Program-made: the position numbers and the translations under genes
Shown: piece by piece, positions 12,817 to 25,853 of the stretch
Numbering within the stretch: the first letter of the stretch is position 1
Layout: each line of letters starts with the position of its first letter
Origin: Yamagishiella unicocca
Lineage: Eukaryota; Chlorophyta; Chlorophyceae; Chlamydomonadales; Volvocaceae
Reading direction: 5' to 3'
NCBI GenBank assembly: GCA_003116995.1
Contig: BDSL01000062.1
Span: 310,001 to 374,000 of the forward strand
DNA: 64,000 bases
The notes under the pieces: generated by a model
What the model saw: the letters and a program-made list of their open reading frames with translations, nothing else
Database searches by the model: none
Told to the model about the DNA's origin: nothing

Positions 12817-13573
12817 CCATTGTAGCGAGATTTGCCCCAGACGAGACTGTATGAAACTACCGCCGATGCCGAATAAACTGTTCGTATTTTGGCCAAATGA
12901 ATTGCACACACGGAACGCCGAACCACATGGCCGATTGCACAACGGACACCCCTACAAGGCAAAATTACAAGCGAGCGTCGGGAAGCCGCGCGGAGGATGC
13001 TCGTCATGCCAATCCCTGCTTTAAAATGCCGAGACCGTATGTACCATGGGTCGGGGCCGTACAATACAAGCACCGAGCCCGTATATTCTACCGCCGATGC
13101 CGAAAAGTAGTGGCCGGAGAAACAGCTGAAACGCGCCGCATTTCCACTCGGCCGGGAGCGCAATAAAAGTCCCCAGTACGAAAAGTTTACAGCGGGGGCT
13201 GGGAAGCTGCGCGCAAAAAGATCGCAAATGGACCGGGAAATAGCAGCTGCGAACGGACAGGATTGCCACCTGGCAGATGAATATCAAAGCTTCAAAGGAT
13301 CCCTCTAACGGGCGTTTTTTATAGCAGGTGGGCCACACGAGCGCAACTCACAGTGCCCTACAACGCAAGACGAATAGCAGCATGTGCATGGTACCAAATT
13401 GGGTTGGCTGTAAAAGTATGGTAGCAGACGGGGGACCATGCGAGACAGCGCCAGCTGAGAAAACCGCGCGAATGCGCTACACTGGTACGCCGCCTCGCGA
13501 TACAGGCTGGGGACCTAAGATACCTCACGACGCAACAAATGAAGTGTTTAGGTGACCTCAAGCCCGGTTTACC
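12817..13573. other. Intergenic repeat-like DNA
   Basis: No gene is supported. A short block with the core CTACCGCCGATGCCGAA occurs twice (about 12855 and 13090). The minus-strand open frame across 12.4-13.2 kb joins LINE sequence to this unrelated DNA and is not taken as a gene. Confidence 0.4.
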
Positions 13574-13897
13574 CTAGCAAGAAGGGGGGCCATGTCCTGG
13601 ACTTAAGAGAGGCAAGCCGAGCCTAACCCAAGCGGGGGGACCACAGCAAGTAAGACCAGCAGACCTGAGCGACGCCCCCAAAGGCACCGAAAGGCACAAG
13701 GACCTCGCTCGCCGCGCCCAAGATACCTCGCCCCCGACAAGATAGACCGGCAGGCATACCGAACATATGTTCGCATTGCACGAGCAAGGGGGCAATTCCA
13801 GAAGTGGTGCAGGCGAGGGGACACAGGGCCGGCGCTGGCGGCCCAGGGAAGCTCCCCCCAACCATAGGCGACGAATTGCATAGTATAATGCTGGCAT
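13574..13897 (-). pseudogene. LINE C-terminal zinc-finger fragment
   Basis: The minus strand encodes RLHHFWNCPLARAM around 13760-13815. This is the same His-His-Phe-x-x-Cys-Pro pattern as RLHHFQFCPVAQAV in the 22-kb LINE. It represents the C-terminal CCHC-like motif of L1-type ORF2 proteins. Surrounding sequence is degraded. It lies immediately 5' of the truncated Helitron gene and may mark where that element was broken. Confidence 0.5.
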
Positions 13898-13997
13898 TAC
13901 TACTATGCTGGCATTTCCGGTGGCGCTGCATGCTACTGCTCTGGAAAGGTCAAGCCAGCACTAGTCAGATCTCCTTCACCATGTCCTGAGGAAACAG

Positions 13998-16900
13998 ATG
14001 CACACATGCACCCCGGCAGGGGAGGCGGGTTGCTGCGCATCGGGGCACTGCAAATATAAATTCCCCTGGGCACCGCACCCCCACGCCCAGCCCACGATAG
14101 ATGCCACCACCATGCGTTACCAGTACTACCGGCCGACATGGGCCCACCGCAATGTAGTCCCTTACCACCCAGTTCTGGCACTCCTCTGGGGAGCTCACCT
14201 TAACATCCAGCGCATTAACTCCTCCAGCTGGTCCTTTTACATCCTCAAGTACGCCATGAAGGTAACAGCCCGCACCTCTACCTGCCAGTGAATCCTAGAA
14301 GCACTAATGCCATGCCCAGAGACACGCTATTCATGTGTGGCCTCAACCCATTGTAGTAAGTGCCACCATGGGTGTTTGGCCTTGTCTCCTGTACGTACCT
14401 AACCAAAATCTTCCAACCCTTTCTGAACCTTAGCACGGACGACCTCTCACCATGTGCTCCCTTTCCCCTCTGTACACTCTCTGGCCCAGACGGAGCCCAT
14501 TGGGGCCGTCGACATCAGTGAGGCCTCCCGCGTTGCCCTGGGACTTGATGACAAAGGGCCTGATGGGAGCAGCACTCCCAACTACCTGGCAGCCATGATA
14601 TCCGCCTTCTACTGTTCCAGTGTCATCAGCCCTACCCTGGCGTACATGACTCTGGCTGGCATCCCAACGGTAAGCCCTCTTGCATATGCCGTTCATCTTG
14701 ACATGGGCTTGGGCCCCTGGGGCTCTATGTAAGCCCTCTTAAACTTGTAGCCTACAATACAAGACATTTCTTCGTTTCAACGCATGCCTTCCAGACTTTG
14801 CGTAATGTGGGAAACCGTGCAGATTCATGGCAGTCCATGCCATGCTATGTGGGCAGGCTCCTCGTACCACGCAAGCCCCTGCAGTTCCAATGACAGCACC
14901 CTATGTCTGTCAGCTCTGAACTGACATGGCTCACACCATGCTCCCAAGCAGGTCATGATGTCTTCCGCCGTCAAGTACATTGACAGCTCTCCAGTCACAT
15001 CCCGCACGCGGCGAGTACTCAGCACCGGCAAGGCAGGCAAGCTACATGGCAACAACAAGCTTAGCATCGCCCCCGTTGAGGTCTACTCTACTCGGCCGAC
15101 CCAGCTGGAAGCAGTGACCTTCAAGAAGTACTTTACTCAATATCGTGTACATGATGGAGATGGCACCCCGCGATATGCCACATTCTGCGGCCTCACCCAG
15201 ACCAACCAGCGCCTGTTCCGGCTGGAGGAGGCAGCACTAGTGCGGTTCACTGAGTTCGACCCCTCTGCCAACCCTGAGGGCTTCTTTTACAACCTGCTGT
15301 TGGAGCATGTCCCCTTCCGACATGAGGCTGATCTCCTGTCAGAAGCCAATCGGTCGGGCACCTACTTTGAGGAGTGCCAACTGCGGCAGGTCATTAACAA
15401 TACCGACGACCTCGACACCCACCTTTCAGCGTAAGTGTGCAACTGGCGTCGAACCCATCACCTTTCCTAACCCCAGGGCTACGTCAGCTGGATGTGACAC
15501 ATGCACCTGCCATTTTAAGCTCATACATACACACACAGGAGGGGGGCTCGCCGGCACTGGACCATTTAATGGCCCGCCTTCCTTACCAGACCACCAGGGA
15601 CCGTGCAAAACCTATCATACCCCACTATAGAATGTTCCACCACGCCCATCGTTCTACCTTGGGTAGTGCTCCGCCAGCAAGCCTTAAGCGCAACTCAACT
15701 GTTGCATGCTACCGCAGGTATTCAGCGTACCACCTGTTTGACTTTGAGAAACGGCACGCCATGCTTGCCGCTGTTCTCTCCAAGTACTCTCCGGATGAGT
15801 CCCTGGAGATGTTTGGTGAAGATGCTGACATCGCACTCACGGCAGCTGTAGCTGGGGACACAGCTGTTGATGGGGAAGCTGCTGGGGACCCCGCAGTGGA
15901 CGCCACGGACGACACTCCCCAGGCACGCCTCGCGCGCCAGGCTGAGCGTGCTAGGCTCCGTGCAGCGGCTCGCGATGCTCGGCAGGCAGCTGCTCTGACA
16001 TCCGAGTTCGAGGAGCTTGATGATACTCCCTTGACGGCACATCAGCAGCTGTCAGTGGATGCAATGCTGTCGCAGCTCAACGGCCTCGTTGTGCTCAGTG
16101 GCGGACCAGGCAGTGGCAAGACGTTCACCACCAAGAAGCTTACTCGCCTCTTGCGCCAGCGTGGCAAAATTGTGCAGCTCTCCGCATCCACTGGTGCGGC
16201 GGCAGTGCGCCTTAGTCGCTATGCTTCAACCAACCATGCCGCTTTTAACCTGCCAGTTGGGACTCGGGGGGCACCGTCCCATTTCCGCGAGATGCGTTCG
16301 ACAGATGCTCGAGCTGAAGCCATGCGGAGCACCGATGTCTTCATCCTGGACGAGTTCTCCATGATGACAGCGGAGCAGCTGATGCGGTCCATCCTTGCCA
16401 TTTGGCACAGCACAGGGCTGCCCAGCATCGCAGACATGCTGGCCTGCAAGCTGATCATCCTGGTGGGAGACCATGCACAGGTATGGCTGCCAAGGCTGTG
16501 GCAGTGCCTGTGCCACATAGTGTGTGTTTGTTTGCCTCCCGTAGCAGATACAGATGCACATCTCCCTTGGCCCCTGTACTCAGGGTATCACCTAAGAGGC
16601 CTGCCCACTTGCATGACACCCAGTGGGATGGGCCACTGTTTAGGCTGGAGCCCTACTTCCTGCTTTACAAGCCTCCAACCGCACTTTCTCCCACTGTCCC
16701 GCCCCTTGCATCCCTCCTATCCATACCCAGTTGCCCCCAGTTTGCACTCACCTCAACCGTCTACCAGCAGAGGAGGCACGGTCTCAACTGTGCACCCGGT
16801 GCTGTATTAGCTCTTCACCGCTGTGGCGCCAAGCGCGTCACATCCACCTTCCCGTATCAGTGCGCCATGCCCGTGATGCTGTATTTGCCGCCTTCCTGGA

Positions 16901-17904
16901 CACCATTCGTGTCCGGCTGCCAACACAGCGCGAAATTGATGACACTTTTGGTGCCTTTACAGCCCAGAACCCCATGTACATCACCGAGGCTGCCGTTGCC
17001 ACATCAGTGCAGCTCGATACCACAGTCCTGTGCACCACACGCGAGGATGCCCGCATCCACAACCTCAACATCCTCCACCGTCTCGAGGAAGAGGCTGTGG
17101 TTGACGAGGTCCATGCCTGCCCCCTTGTTCACAATGTGACTGACCCACACGACCTCACCACGCTTGATGCCTGGCTGCGTGCCCCGGATTTCCGCACCCT
17201 GTCTGAGGTGGCCGTCAAGTCGCGGGTTATCCTTACGGAGAACTGCGACCTCGCACGGGGAGCCGCCAATGGAGCTACAGGGGTCGTAACAAAGCTCAAC
17301 TTTGATGCGTCTGGCAAGCTGGTCAGTGTCTGCCTCGTCCTCGATGACACCGGCAAAGCCATTACGATCTCCCGCAGGAAGACGAGCCGGAAAGCGCTGA
17401 ATGGTGCCATGTACTACAAGTCCACCTTTCCTCTGGCACTGGGCTGGGCCATAACAGCCCACCGGGCACAGGTGCGCCATTCCCTGCGAAATTGCCCCAC
17501 CTCCAGCAGGGTCCCGGCCGCTCTGAACGCCCCAAACAGTTCTCTTTTTTGGCATACCCCATACTGCGCAATGACCTTACTTATGCTGCCTCTTTGCCCA
17601 AACCTGCTCTGAACAGGGGGCCACACTCGCATCGTCCACAATTCTACACGCCCGAGATGCCTTTGTTCCTGGCCTCCTCTATGTCATGCTCTCGCGGGTG
17701 ACTGAGCGCTCGCTCCTCAAAATCGTGGGCCGCCTCACGCCAGACATGTTTGAGCCAGTGCGGATGCCTGGCTTCTCGCAACCGCAAGAGGATGGGGTGG
17801 CGCTCATGGGGGACATCCGGCCGCCAGTGCCGCCTCCCATCGACCGCACTATGCAAGACTTCAGCGCGGATGCTGATGACCTGGATGCTGATCCCCTGGT
17901 GTGA
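13998..17904 (+). CDS. Helitron Rep/PIF1-like helicase, 5'-truncated
   Basis: Exons read: ~13998-14261, 14490-14669, 14952-15430, ~15520-16480, 16731-17471 and 17617-17904; the start of the fourth and the 5' limit are uncertain. The first exon encodes a Cys-rich CKYKFPW segment, then RNVVPYHPVLALLWGAHLNI and YILKYAMK, the conserved block between Rep and helicase of Helitron proteins. The helicase part has Walker A GGPGSGKT (16100-16123), motif II ILDEFSMM (about 16345), GDHAQ joined over an intron to LPPV, NGATGVV (about 17270) and YVMLSRV (about 17680), the PIF1/RecD2 SF1B signature. An acidic, Ala-rich insert precedes Walker A. No HUH nuclease domain is visible upstream, where LINE debris lies instead, so the element looks truncated. 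The helicase frames are intact. It probably unwinds DNA during rolling-circle transposition. A TGTAA motif lies at 18350-18354, about 450 nt past the stop. Confidence 0.82.
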
Positions 17905-20900
17905 TTTCATGTTTGTGGGCGCTCACCGCTGACTGCAGTACACCCCACACTACCAGTGCCAGGCTGCCTGCTGGGTGTCTTTACTATGCATGCCGCAGAG
18001 CGTAATGTTTCGTTGAGAGGTGGAGATAGGGCCCGTGCCATTCAAGTGCTTCGTAGAGCACGGTCATGAGGGGGTGGGCCTAGGGCCCATGTTAGCCAAC
18101 TCTCTTTATGCCTTGAGAATAGCTGCAGCAGCTGCAGGAGCTGGCTGTTGGGAACAGCCGGTGCTTGTCTGTTCCCTGGGAGTGTACGTCATGGCAGTAT
18201 GGAGCTTGGCCGTTGGTCGCCACCTACGAAGAGCGCGACCACAGTAATTACGGGAATAATCACGATTGCAATATTGGTGTTGGGATTGCGCCCTTTGACG
18301 AAAGTCCGTTATGGCGGGAGGCCTGCTACTAGCGTGAGCCAATACAACCTGTAACAAATTGACATCACACTCATCCCTTCGTTAACCTTTACGTTACTCA
18401 ACGCTCCGTTACAGCACTTGCCTCTCCCTGTTTTCATGTCTTCTACCGTACGGTTGCTGCTCCACTCGCTTTCAGCCCTCACAATGCATCCCTTCTCACC
18501 GCAATTATTTTACACGACCATCTGCTTCACGAAGAAGACGGTTCCCGTCTTTCGTCTCCTTCAGTGTCCGTTGATATGCCGAAAGGAACTGCCTTTTGGT
18601 ATGGTGCGTACGGTACCAAGTAGTATTACCTCGTGCCCGACAGCACACGCCGTGGGCAATGGGCGCTGACTACACGATGCCTCACTCGCAACACCTACCC
18701 ATGCCTTCTAGCGCATCCTTGTTGTTACCAAAACAACGGAGGTTTCGTAATGGCCTTGCTTGGCATGTCGTATTTATGATTACGCATTGAGACAGTCCTA
18801 CCTGTCGGGTGTAGTGGCCGCAAACGTAGTGACTGGATTGAGGTACGGTAAGGAGATGGGAGGGCCTACTCAATGAGCGAATCGAAGCGCATTATTAGGT
18901 TGTCGAGTTCTATCCTTTTGCCTTGCTTGGTGGGTTCTGAGCGTTGCTACGCGAAAATGTACGTCCTGCACTGTCCTGCACGCCATAACCAAGGTTGCGG
19001 CTGGTACCGCATGCATGGCGGTGGGCGCTGAAGCGGCGCTTAATTACCTAGATAGTACCAACTGTATTAATACAGTTTCCGCAAGCTAGGGCAAGCCCAG
19101 GACGAGAGGAGCCCCTACCGATCCCTTCGCACCTGTTCACACCGTGCTAGCAGCCAGCAGACGCCCCAAAAGGCTGCTTGAAAGCAGGACACCTCGGATT
19201 TCTTGTACTCTATACTTACATATCGATGATAACGCTAAATTCGGCCTCGGCGCGCGACGATACACCGTCTGGCCCCCAAATTGATAATGATAAACCCTAG
19301 CCATAAAGAAGGCCTCATTTGTTTCGCGCGTACATTTGTTTTGTTCATAAACATGTACGAGTCTAGTGCAAACGCTATTTGCGGGCTTTATGTCATACAA
19401 CACGACAAGGTTCTGTCCCCCTCCGTCCACTCTTTGGCCCCGTAGCACGCAGGCATTTTACAATATCCTACCCATGTTTCATACAACGTGAAGAAGGCAA
19501 CTAATACATTTTCAAGGGTTCGAGCCACACGCCAGGGCGGCAGAATTAAAGCGTTACACAGAGAAGGTCAATTGTACGGCAGTTGTGTATGGCAATGATT
19601 TTGCCAGGTGCGCCTCTTGGTGACCCAATGGTTCGCGGGGATATGAACAGGATCAGGAAGGGGTCTACGGTCTGTAACATGCTCTTGCTCATGCTCGTGC
19701 CGATTGCGCCAGCCAGTCCTCGCTGGCGAATTGACGACGGAAGCAAGACGAGCAGACGGCTGCGTCCAAATAGGAGCATACATTTGTAATAAAATGGAAT
19801 ATGTCGATCGATCGAAACGTAGATTGACGAAATTAATGCAGTCGGAACTATCCTGACACGGATTCTGCTGAGCTGTGAATCCATCACACTTCACATACAC
19901 ACAATACTCACAGACAGTTGGTGTGCCTGTACATTAACAGAAGGATGACCTACCAAACGCGAACGGCGTCAAATCGGTTTAAATCTGGCCTCTTAAGCAT
20001 TTCCCTTAGTTAAACCCGAGTCAAGTGTGTTTTAGCACCAATGGAAGCACTCGCGGCTTAATGATGGAATTAACCCCTTTTTGGCTAAATTGTGCTGAGA
20101 TAGGGGCTGATACCGGAGTTAATGTCCCACAGTGTCATTTACATACTTAATCCGAATTATTTGGAGTTCAAATTGCTCCGATGTCACCACCCAACAGCCC
20201 AGAGGCATCCCATTGAGAATTTGGACCAGAAACCGACGAATCAGCCACAAAGCAATAGCCCTTCACCACTACCCCACCCTGACCATAGCCACCAGCAGCC
20301 GCTACAGGATCAGTGCAAACCCAAAGCACCTCATGCAGAACAGCTCGTTGAGCAATCGCGTTCCTAATTCACATTTTTGATCCTGCCTGTGTGAGCGGCC
20401 TCAAAGGATCCAGCCAGCAACACGCATGAAGCTGAAGCTACGACTCAGCACGCACAACGTGTTGGCCAATGTGGGGTGTGGCAATGCATGCACACGAACC
20501 GCAGCCACATCAGCCGGCAGGTAGTACTTGGTTGGCACGTCAGCTACCTGGCTATGCACCAAAGGCACATTCAGGCAGGTATCGATCAAAGGCAGACGCG
20601 TGCGCGGGTCAATACAAGGTGAGTGCCACTCAACCTTTAGGATGCATGGCATCATAACGAGGCTGCTGGCCACCCTCGTCCCGGCATGGAGATTTCAAGC
20701 GAGTGATGGCAGGCAAGGACCTTTATTTCCCGCCCACATTTCGTTACTCGCACTACAATTCCGTGTAATAAACCAGGTGTCCCTTTGGGGTTCAGCACCG
20801 GTGATCTTCCACGGAAAGAGTGTAATGGAGCTAGCTGTTAAGGGTCACACTTCCCATGCGCTCTGCGTGAGAAATTGCCGGCGGGCAGCTCCAAGGTGTA

Positions 20901-21086
20901 CAACTGAACCACTGTAACCGTTACAACAACAACTGACGCCACGAGCGGCATTCAACAGCGTGGCTAGCTAGCATCCACCTCAGTAGTTGAAGCTAGGCCA
21001 TAGGTTCTCAATGCAGTAAGCAGCAAACACCTGCAATATATTGCCAAATAGGAGCATGGTGTTAGGATTAGGCGTCAAACCACTGG
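17905..21086. other. Helitron 3' flank and gene-free DNA
   Basis: No coding region is supported. GC-rich inverted blocks around GGGCCC at 18030-18090 could belong to the 3' hairpin region of the Helitron, but no CTRR end could be fixed. At 20905-20935 there is a short tail with TGTAACCGTTACA followed by AACAACAAC, the LINE 3' terminus seen elsewhere. The remainder (18.4-20.9 kb) is moderately AT-rich, with no recognisable feature. Confidence 0.4.
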
Positions 21087-21445
21087 CCACCGTGCGTGAC
21101 AGGGAGGGAAGATGAGCCAAGCCGATCAGCGGGGCGGCAGAGACAGAGGGGCTGTGTTGGACTTTGGGTCCCTGTAACCCTTCCGCAGGGTCGGACCTGT
21201 CGCGGGCTCCGGCCCCCGGCGGGTCTCTGTAACCCTGCCAACTCGCGTCGTACACTGGCAAGACGAGCAAGCAGGTAGTAGTAGAACTGTTACAGTGGGC
21301 CCCAGACAGTGGGTCCCTGTAACCATGGCAAGACACCCGATCATTGGAGTTGTTGTAACGGTTACAGTGTGTCGGATATCCGAACAACTTCCAGGATGTC
21401 TATTTTGCGTTAGTCAGACCGCGCAGCAGGTGTCTCGGGGAGGTT
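21087..21445. repeat. Left arm of long inverted repeat
   Basis: This block is the reverse complement of 24357-24618, with near identity over about 260 bp. It carries an extra internal stretch of about 95 bp (roughly 21245-21345) missing from the right arm. Shared landmarks include GATCAGCGGGGCGGCAGAGA, CGGATATCCGAACAACTT and several TCCCTGTAACC motifs. The arms enclose about 2.9 kb that includes the LINE fragment at 21.45-23.2 kb. Confidence 0.85.
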
Positions 21446-23195
21446 GTTGTAACGGTTACAGTGGGTTCCAGACCAATAGGTAGAACCATCGGGCGCATCG
21501 CCTGACACTGAAAAAGACGGAGGAAACAAAGACCGACACGCACCGGAGCAAAGGCAAACCACCAGAACACCAAATCGATAGGCTGTAGGCACACAGAGCA
21601 GCAGCCAGCACCCCAGCAGGGGGAATTGGCACTAGAGGCTCCCCTATCAGGAATTGACCACCAACCAACCTAACAGCCCAGCACCCGACGAACCAGTGAA
21701 GCGCCGCAACGATGCAAACATCGGAACCAGCCACCTCTCATCCCAAAAGGCACGGACCCCAAGCAGGGCTCAACGCGCCTATAGAGCCGGAAAGTAAGAA
21801 GCACGGGAAACCCCGCTCCCCAAGACAACCCGGGCCGATCACGAATCCACCAGTACCTCAGCCGGTCCCCTGCACACAAGGCGACTGGCGATAACTCGCA
21901 AGAATGGATGCCGAGGCCCCACTGCATCCCAGCCTTTCTGGGGAAGCCCCAACGCAGCAAAGCCCCTCAGCAGGGCCCAAAACTCCACCACCCCACGGCG
22001 AATGGCACGATCCAGAAGACCACTACCCGGAGTAAGAGGAGGACCACCAGCACCCGCCCTTTTCAAGGCCGCGGCCATAAACCGGCGCCCCCACCTCCAT
22101 GGCAGTAATAGCCGCCAGGACTACTACATCCCAGACGCAGGACTGTACCCTGGTAGGTGCTTGCACCAACTGCTTGCACCAACCGACTGTACCCTGGTAG
22201 TTGCTTGCACCAACTTGCGCCCGTACGTGTCACCCCTGCACCGAGCTGGGTCTCGAGTTGGGCAATCACTGCTTGAGCCACCGGGCAGAACTGAAAGTGG
22301 TGTAGGCGGGGGGTACCCGCCCCTGGAGGCTCTCCAGCCAGCACACCGCATCCACAGGGGGCTGCTGCTACCGTCCGCATATGAGAGTTCCCGAGGAGGG
22401 GGACACCATCAACAGCCAACCGCCACCACCCCTCCTAATAGGCAGGCTCCCACTTCATGCCGGACCAGAGCCGCCGGAACACTTGCTGCAGGGCATTCAA
22501 GGCCGCTGGCAGGACAGGCCCGGTACCCACAAGCGCTTCGCGCACAAACATCTCATCCGCGGCCCGCCGGGCGTCCGCGAACTCGACCAGTTGCACAGCC
22601 GTCCCAACCCGAACAGTCATATCCCGCAGCGGCAGTGGCTCCCCCCCCGCCCAACCGCCACCTTAACCGTGCGGTGAGCATGGACCCCACTTCCTCCATC
22701 CCCGGTAGAACGTGGGGTATACCCTGGGAGGAAACCGGCATCACCAGCGCCGCTGCTTGCTTCCACGGGGTCGGCACCTCGGCAAGCAACGCTTCCAGCG
22801 CCCCCATACATTCCCGCCACCGATCAAGCCCCAGGAACGTCTTCGCTGCTCTTGACCGCGGATCTAAGACTCGGACGACGAGCCCCCGCCAGCCCGCCGG
22901 CCATGACGTCTGCACAGCCGCCTCGGACGCAACCAAGAAGTCCCGAAGTGCATCGCGAGCCGTCAGCACATCGCCCAACGTCTTAATGGTCCAGCACAAG
23001 TTCTGGGTGCAAGTATTCCAAGCCCGGCCTCCTGCCGACCACCATCTGCCCAGACTGGCAAGCTGGGAGGAGCGGGTTGCCCCAAATCGGCACGTTCAAA
23101 CACCACGGGCCTGGCACCAGCGGCTCGCTAGCGATGTCTTGTACCGGGGGCAAGGCCGCGAGCGCCGTGATCACCCGTCGGATATCAGCCGGCAC
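21446..23195 (-). mobile_element. 5'-truncated L1-like LINE, C-terminal ORF2 and 3' end
   Basis: Minus-strand pieces in order: GPWCLNVPIWGNPLLPA (about 23110), a conserved linker with LDRWRECMGALEALLAEV (about 22800), a zinc-finger-like block CGCG...RLHHFQFCPVAQAV (about 22300), FWALLRGFAALGLPQKGW (about 21960) and a hydrophobic tail region. In-frame stops and shifts show it is dead. A duplicated CTTGCACCAAC segment disrupts it at 22155-22215. The 3' end reads GGTCTGGAACCCACTGTAAC then CGTTACAACAAC. About 390 bp of this 3' part recurs at 29.02-29.41 kb. Confidence 0.72.
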
Positions 23196-23524
23196 CGGGA
23201 GTGTCCTTCCTTACATACTTGCTTCTAAACACAATATTGCCAGCCGACCGACTTAAGACCCCGTTCCGGTTTGTACGCAGCTTTAGTGTATTGAGCCCAT
23301 CACCCAACAGGTCGGTGACCTGCGCAGTAGGCCCCTCTAAACGAGTAAGAAAGTGCAAAACAGGCGAGACACCAACGATAAAAACGATCGCACCTTGCTG
23401 GGAGTGATCCACTGGCCCCAGAGCCACTCCATAAACAGCGCAAACATCGTAGCATACGTGGTATCGCTGGCGACATACATGAGGTGCAGCTCGTACATGG
23501 TTCCTGGTGAGAACGCACTGAGGT

Positions 23525-23610
23525 CTGTGCCGTGGTCTGGCCCCTCGGGCCCGCCTGGTTGCGCTTCCGCGCTTGTAGCCGTTCAGGCTCCCTTGTAATA
23601 CTCGCATTCT
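23525..23610 (+). mobile_element. LINE 3' end fragment
   Basis: About 85 bp in + orientation match the 3' terminal part of the 12-kb and 27-kb LINEs (GGCCCGCCTGGTTGCGCTTC... ending CTTGTAATACTCGCATTC). Only the end is present, consistent with 5' truncation. Confidence 0.65.
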
Positions 23611-24356
23611 GAGGTCTTTGAAATTACGGCCCCTATAGGGGGCTACTCAGCTACCCAGAAACTTCGTAGTCAACAGTGGGTGCCTCTGTGCCACGGCTGG
23701 TCCAATCATTGTCCAGCTCGGACTCGATGGACCCAGGCTGATCCGGCCCTGGCACCGAGCTTACAGGAGCCGGAAGGGCATCTTGGAAGAAAAGCGTGCT
23801 GGCGACCTCCTCACCAGCCAGGAACGCTGCCTCCGTTCTGCCTCCATCTGATGCCAACTGAACATACATGCATGTAATAGCTTTGAGCCTGCGCGTCTGC
23901 TGCCTAGATAGCCAGGCCTAGCATGTGTAGTCGCGCCTCCGACATATGTAAGGCAGAAGATGTTGAACAACGCTTCCAATCGCTTGAACAACGTAGTGTG
24001 GAGGCACCAGCGGAGGGGTATGGGGACACCAGAGGAGGGGTATGGCCATGGAGGCACTGCGGACTACCGGACGATGGCTGCCGTCTGCTGGTGGGCTGCG
24101 TGGAACGGAGCATAAAAGCAATAATCCACGTTGAAGGACGTCATGCGGCCGCGTACACGCAGAGGGAGACATGCATGGTGGCTGCCATTATGTGGTCGTG
24201 GATGCTTGCGCAGCATGCGCAGATGCCGGATTGCCCCCATGAGGATACGGCCCTCAATCACCGACAGTGCGCGGCCGAATACGCGGCCCGACCCCTTAGT
24301 TATCCCTACCCTGTCACTGACCGCAGTGCAACAAGCACAAAATAAAGCAACACCTC
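23611..24356. other. Unassigned DNA inside the inverted repeat
   Basis: No gene or repeat family was recognised. Short open frames lack domains. Confidence 0.4.
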
Positions 24357-24618
24357 CCCGAGACACCTGCTGCGCGGTCTGACATACGCAAAATAGACAT
24401 CCTGGAAGTTGTTCGGATATCCGACACACTGTAACCGTTACAACAACTCCTATGAACAGAGAGTTGGCAGGGTTACAGGGACCCGCCGGGGGCCGGAGCC
24501 CGCGACAGGTCCGACCCTGCGGAAGGGTTACAGGGACCCAAAGTCCAACACAGCCCCTCTGTCTCTGCCGCCCCGCTGATCGGCTTGGCTCATCTTCCCT
24601 CCCTGTCACGCACGGACA
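24357..24618. repeat. Right arm of long inverted repeat
   Basis: Reverse complement of the arm at 21087-21445, lacking that arm's roughly 95-bp internal stretch. At the point where the left arm has the extra sequence, this arm reads GAACAGAGAGTTGGCAGG. Confidence 0.85.
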
Positions 24619-25853
24619 GAGAGCAGCATGAAAACGATGGAACAACATAAACAACTTGCTCAGGCCCTCACGCACGCAAGAGGCTGGAACATGCCGTATG
24701 CTGCACCAGGAAACCATCAGGTTGCGCCACACAGGCATGTTTCGTAAGGACCTACCTATCTAAACTGTTGATTGCTGAGCCATGCTGAGCTAGGGCGCTG
24801 CTAGGGGCTACACCCCAGACCAACACTTGCTGCTGACTCCTCCACGAGCACGCACTACATGGACGAGTGTGATCAACAGCCACCACCGATAAAAGGAAAG
24901 GAACCCCACGACGCTCCAGATTGGTCCACACCGCGCCTCTCCTAACGGTGGCTGAGAATATGGGCAGCAGGCCTGGGAATATAGGAGGAAGACAAGGAAG
25001 ACACCCTGCCCCTCCAACGACCCCACTCCCTTACTCCACGCCCTAGCTATGCTAGGTATACTTGTTGTTTGCTCCCGCGCATATGCAATTCGCTTAAGTT
25101 ACTGTTACGCAATTCACTAGAGCTACTGTTAAACCAAAATTCAAGCCGGCCGGGGAATGATAGGTAGGCGGACTGGCGTCCTCCTCCGCCTCGTCCAAGA
25201 CAAGCACGCGCGCGCACGCGAATTAATCGCGCACCATGCACGCATATAGTTGATAATGAACCCATCATGGACCAGTCTGAGGCCCAGCTGCCATGGCACG
25301 TGCATGTTCGGCGCGCTGACGCGCTGCTGCATCTGCGCCGCGCACGCGCGGGCGCGCCACATCCTTCTCCGCCTACTAACCAAGCGGTCTAAAGGAGCTC
25401 GACATCTCCTGCCTGTCGACCGAGCCAAGAAAACTGTTATGTCGACCAGAAACCCATAATATAACTAATCGGGTTGGGGTACGTTTATAAGGGTATAGAC
25501 GCGCCAAAACGTATCCAGGATTAACTGAAGTCCTTGCTGCGCGTGCAACCTTCCCAATCGACCATTTTTGGTGAGTATCGGGAAAGCCTTAGAAGTAAAA
25601 CCAGCTAAGCAATCACATAGAAATTGATACTTTTTACTACGAACAGCCGGCCTTGCGCCAGCCTATATCAAAATTATTTCAAATTATGGTAGCGCGCGCG
25701 ACAAAATTGCGCCCGCCAACCCAGCCGACAAAAGTTGTTCAGTCTCCGCCAGGAACCTGAGCTACATAGTTCGCGTTCATAATGTTTGGAACCGCCTTGG
25801 TAGTTGCCTTGACTACAAACGTCTGCCCAGTTTTGCGTCTCCCCAGCTTCGAG
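24619..25853. other. Intergenic DNA
   Basis: No gene is supported. Locally alternating CG-rich runs (25200-25215, 25340-25360) and AT-rich stretches alternate. The last bases, 25849-25853 TCGAG, are the left target-site duplication of the MITE. Confidence 0.4.
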
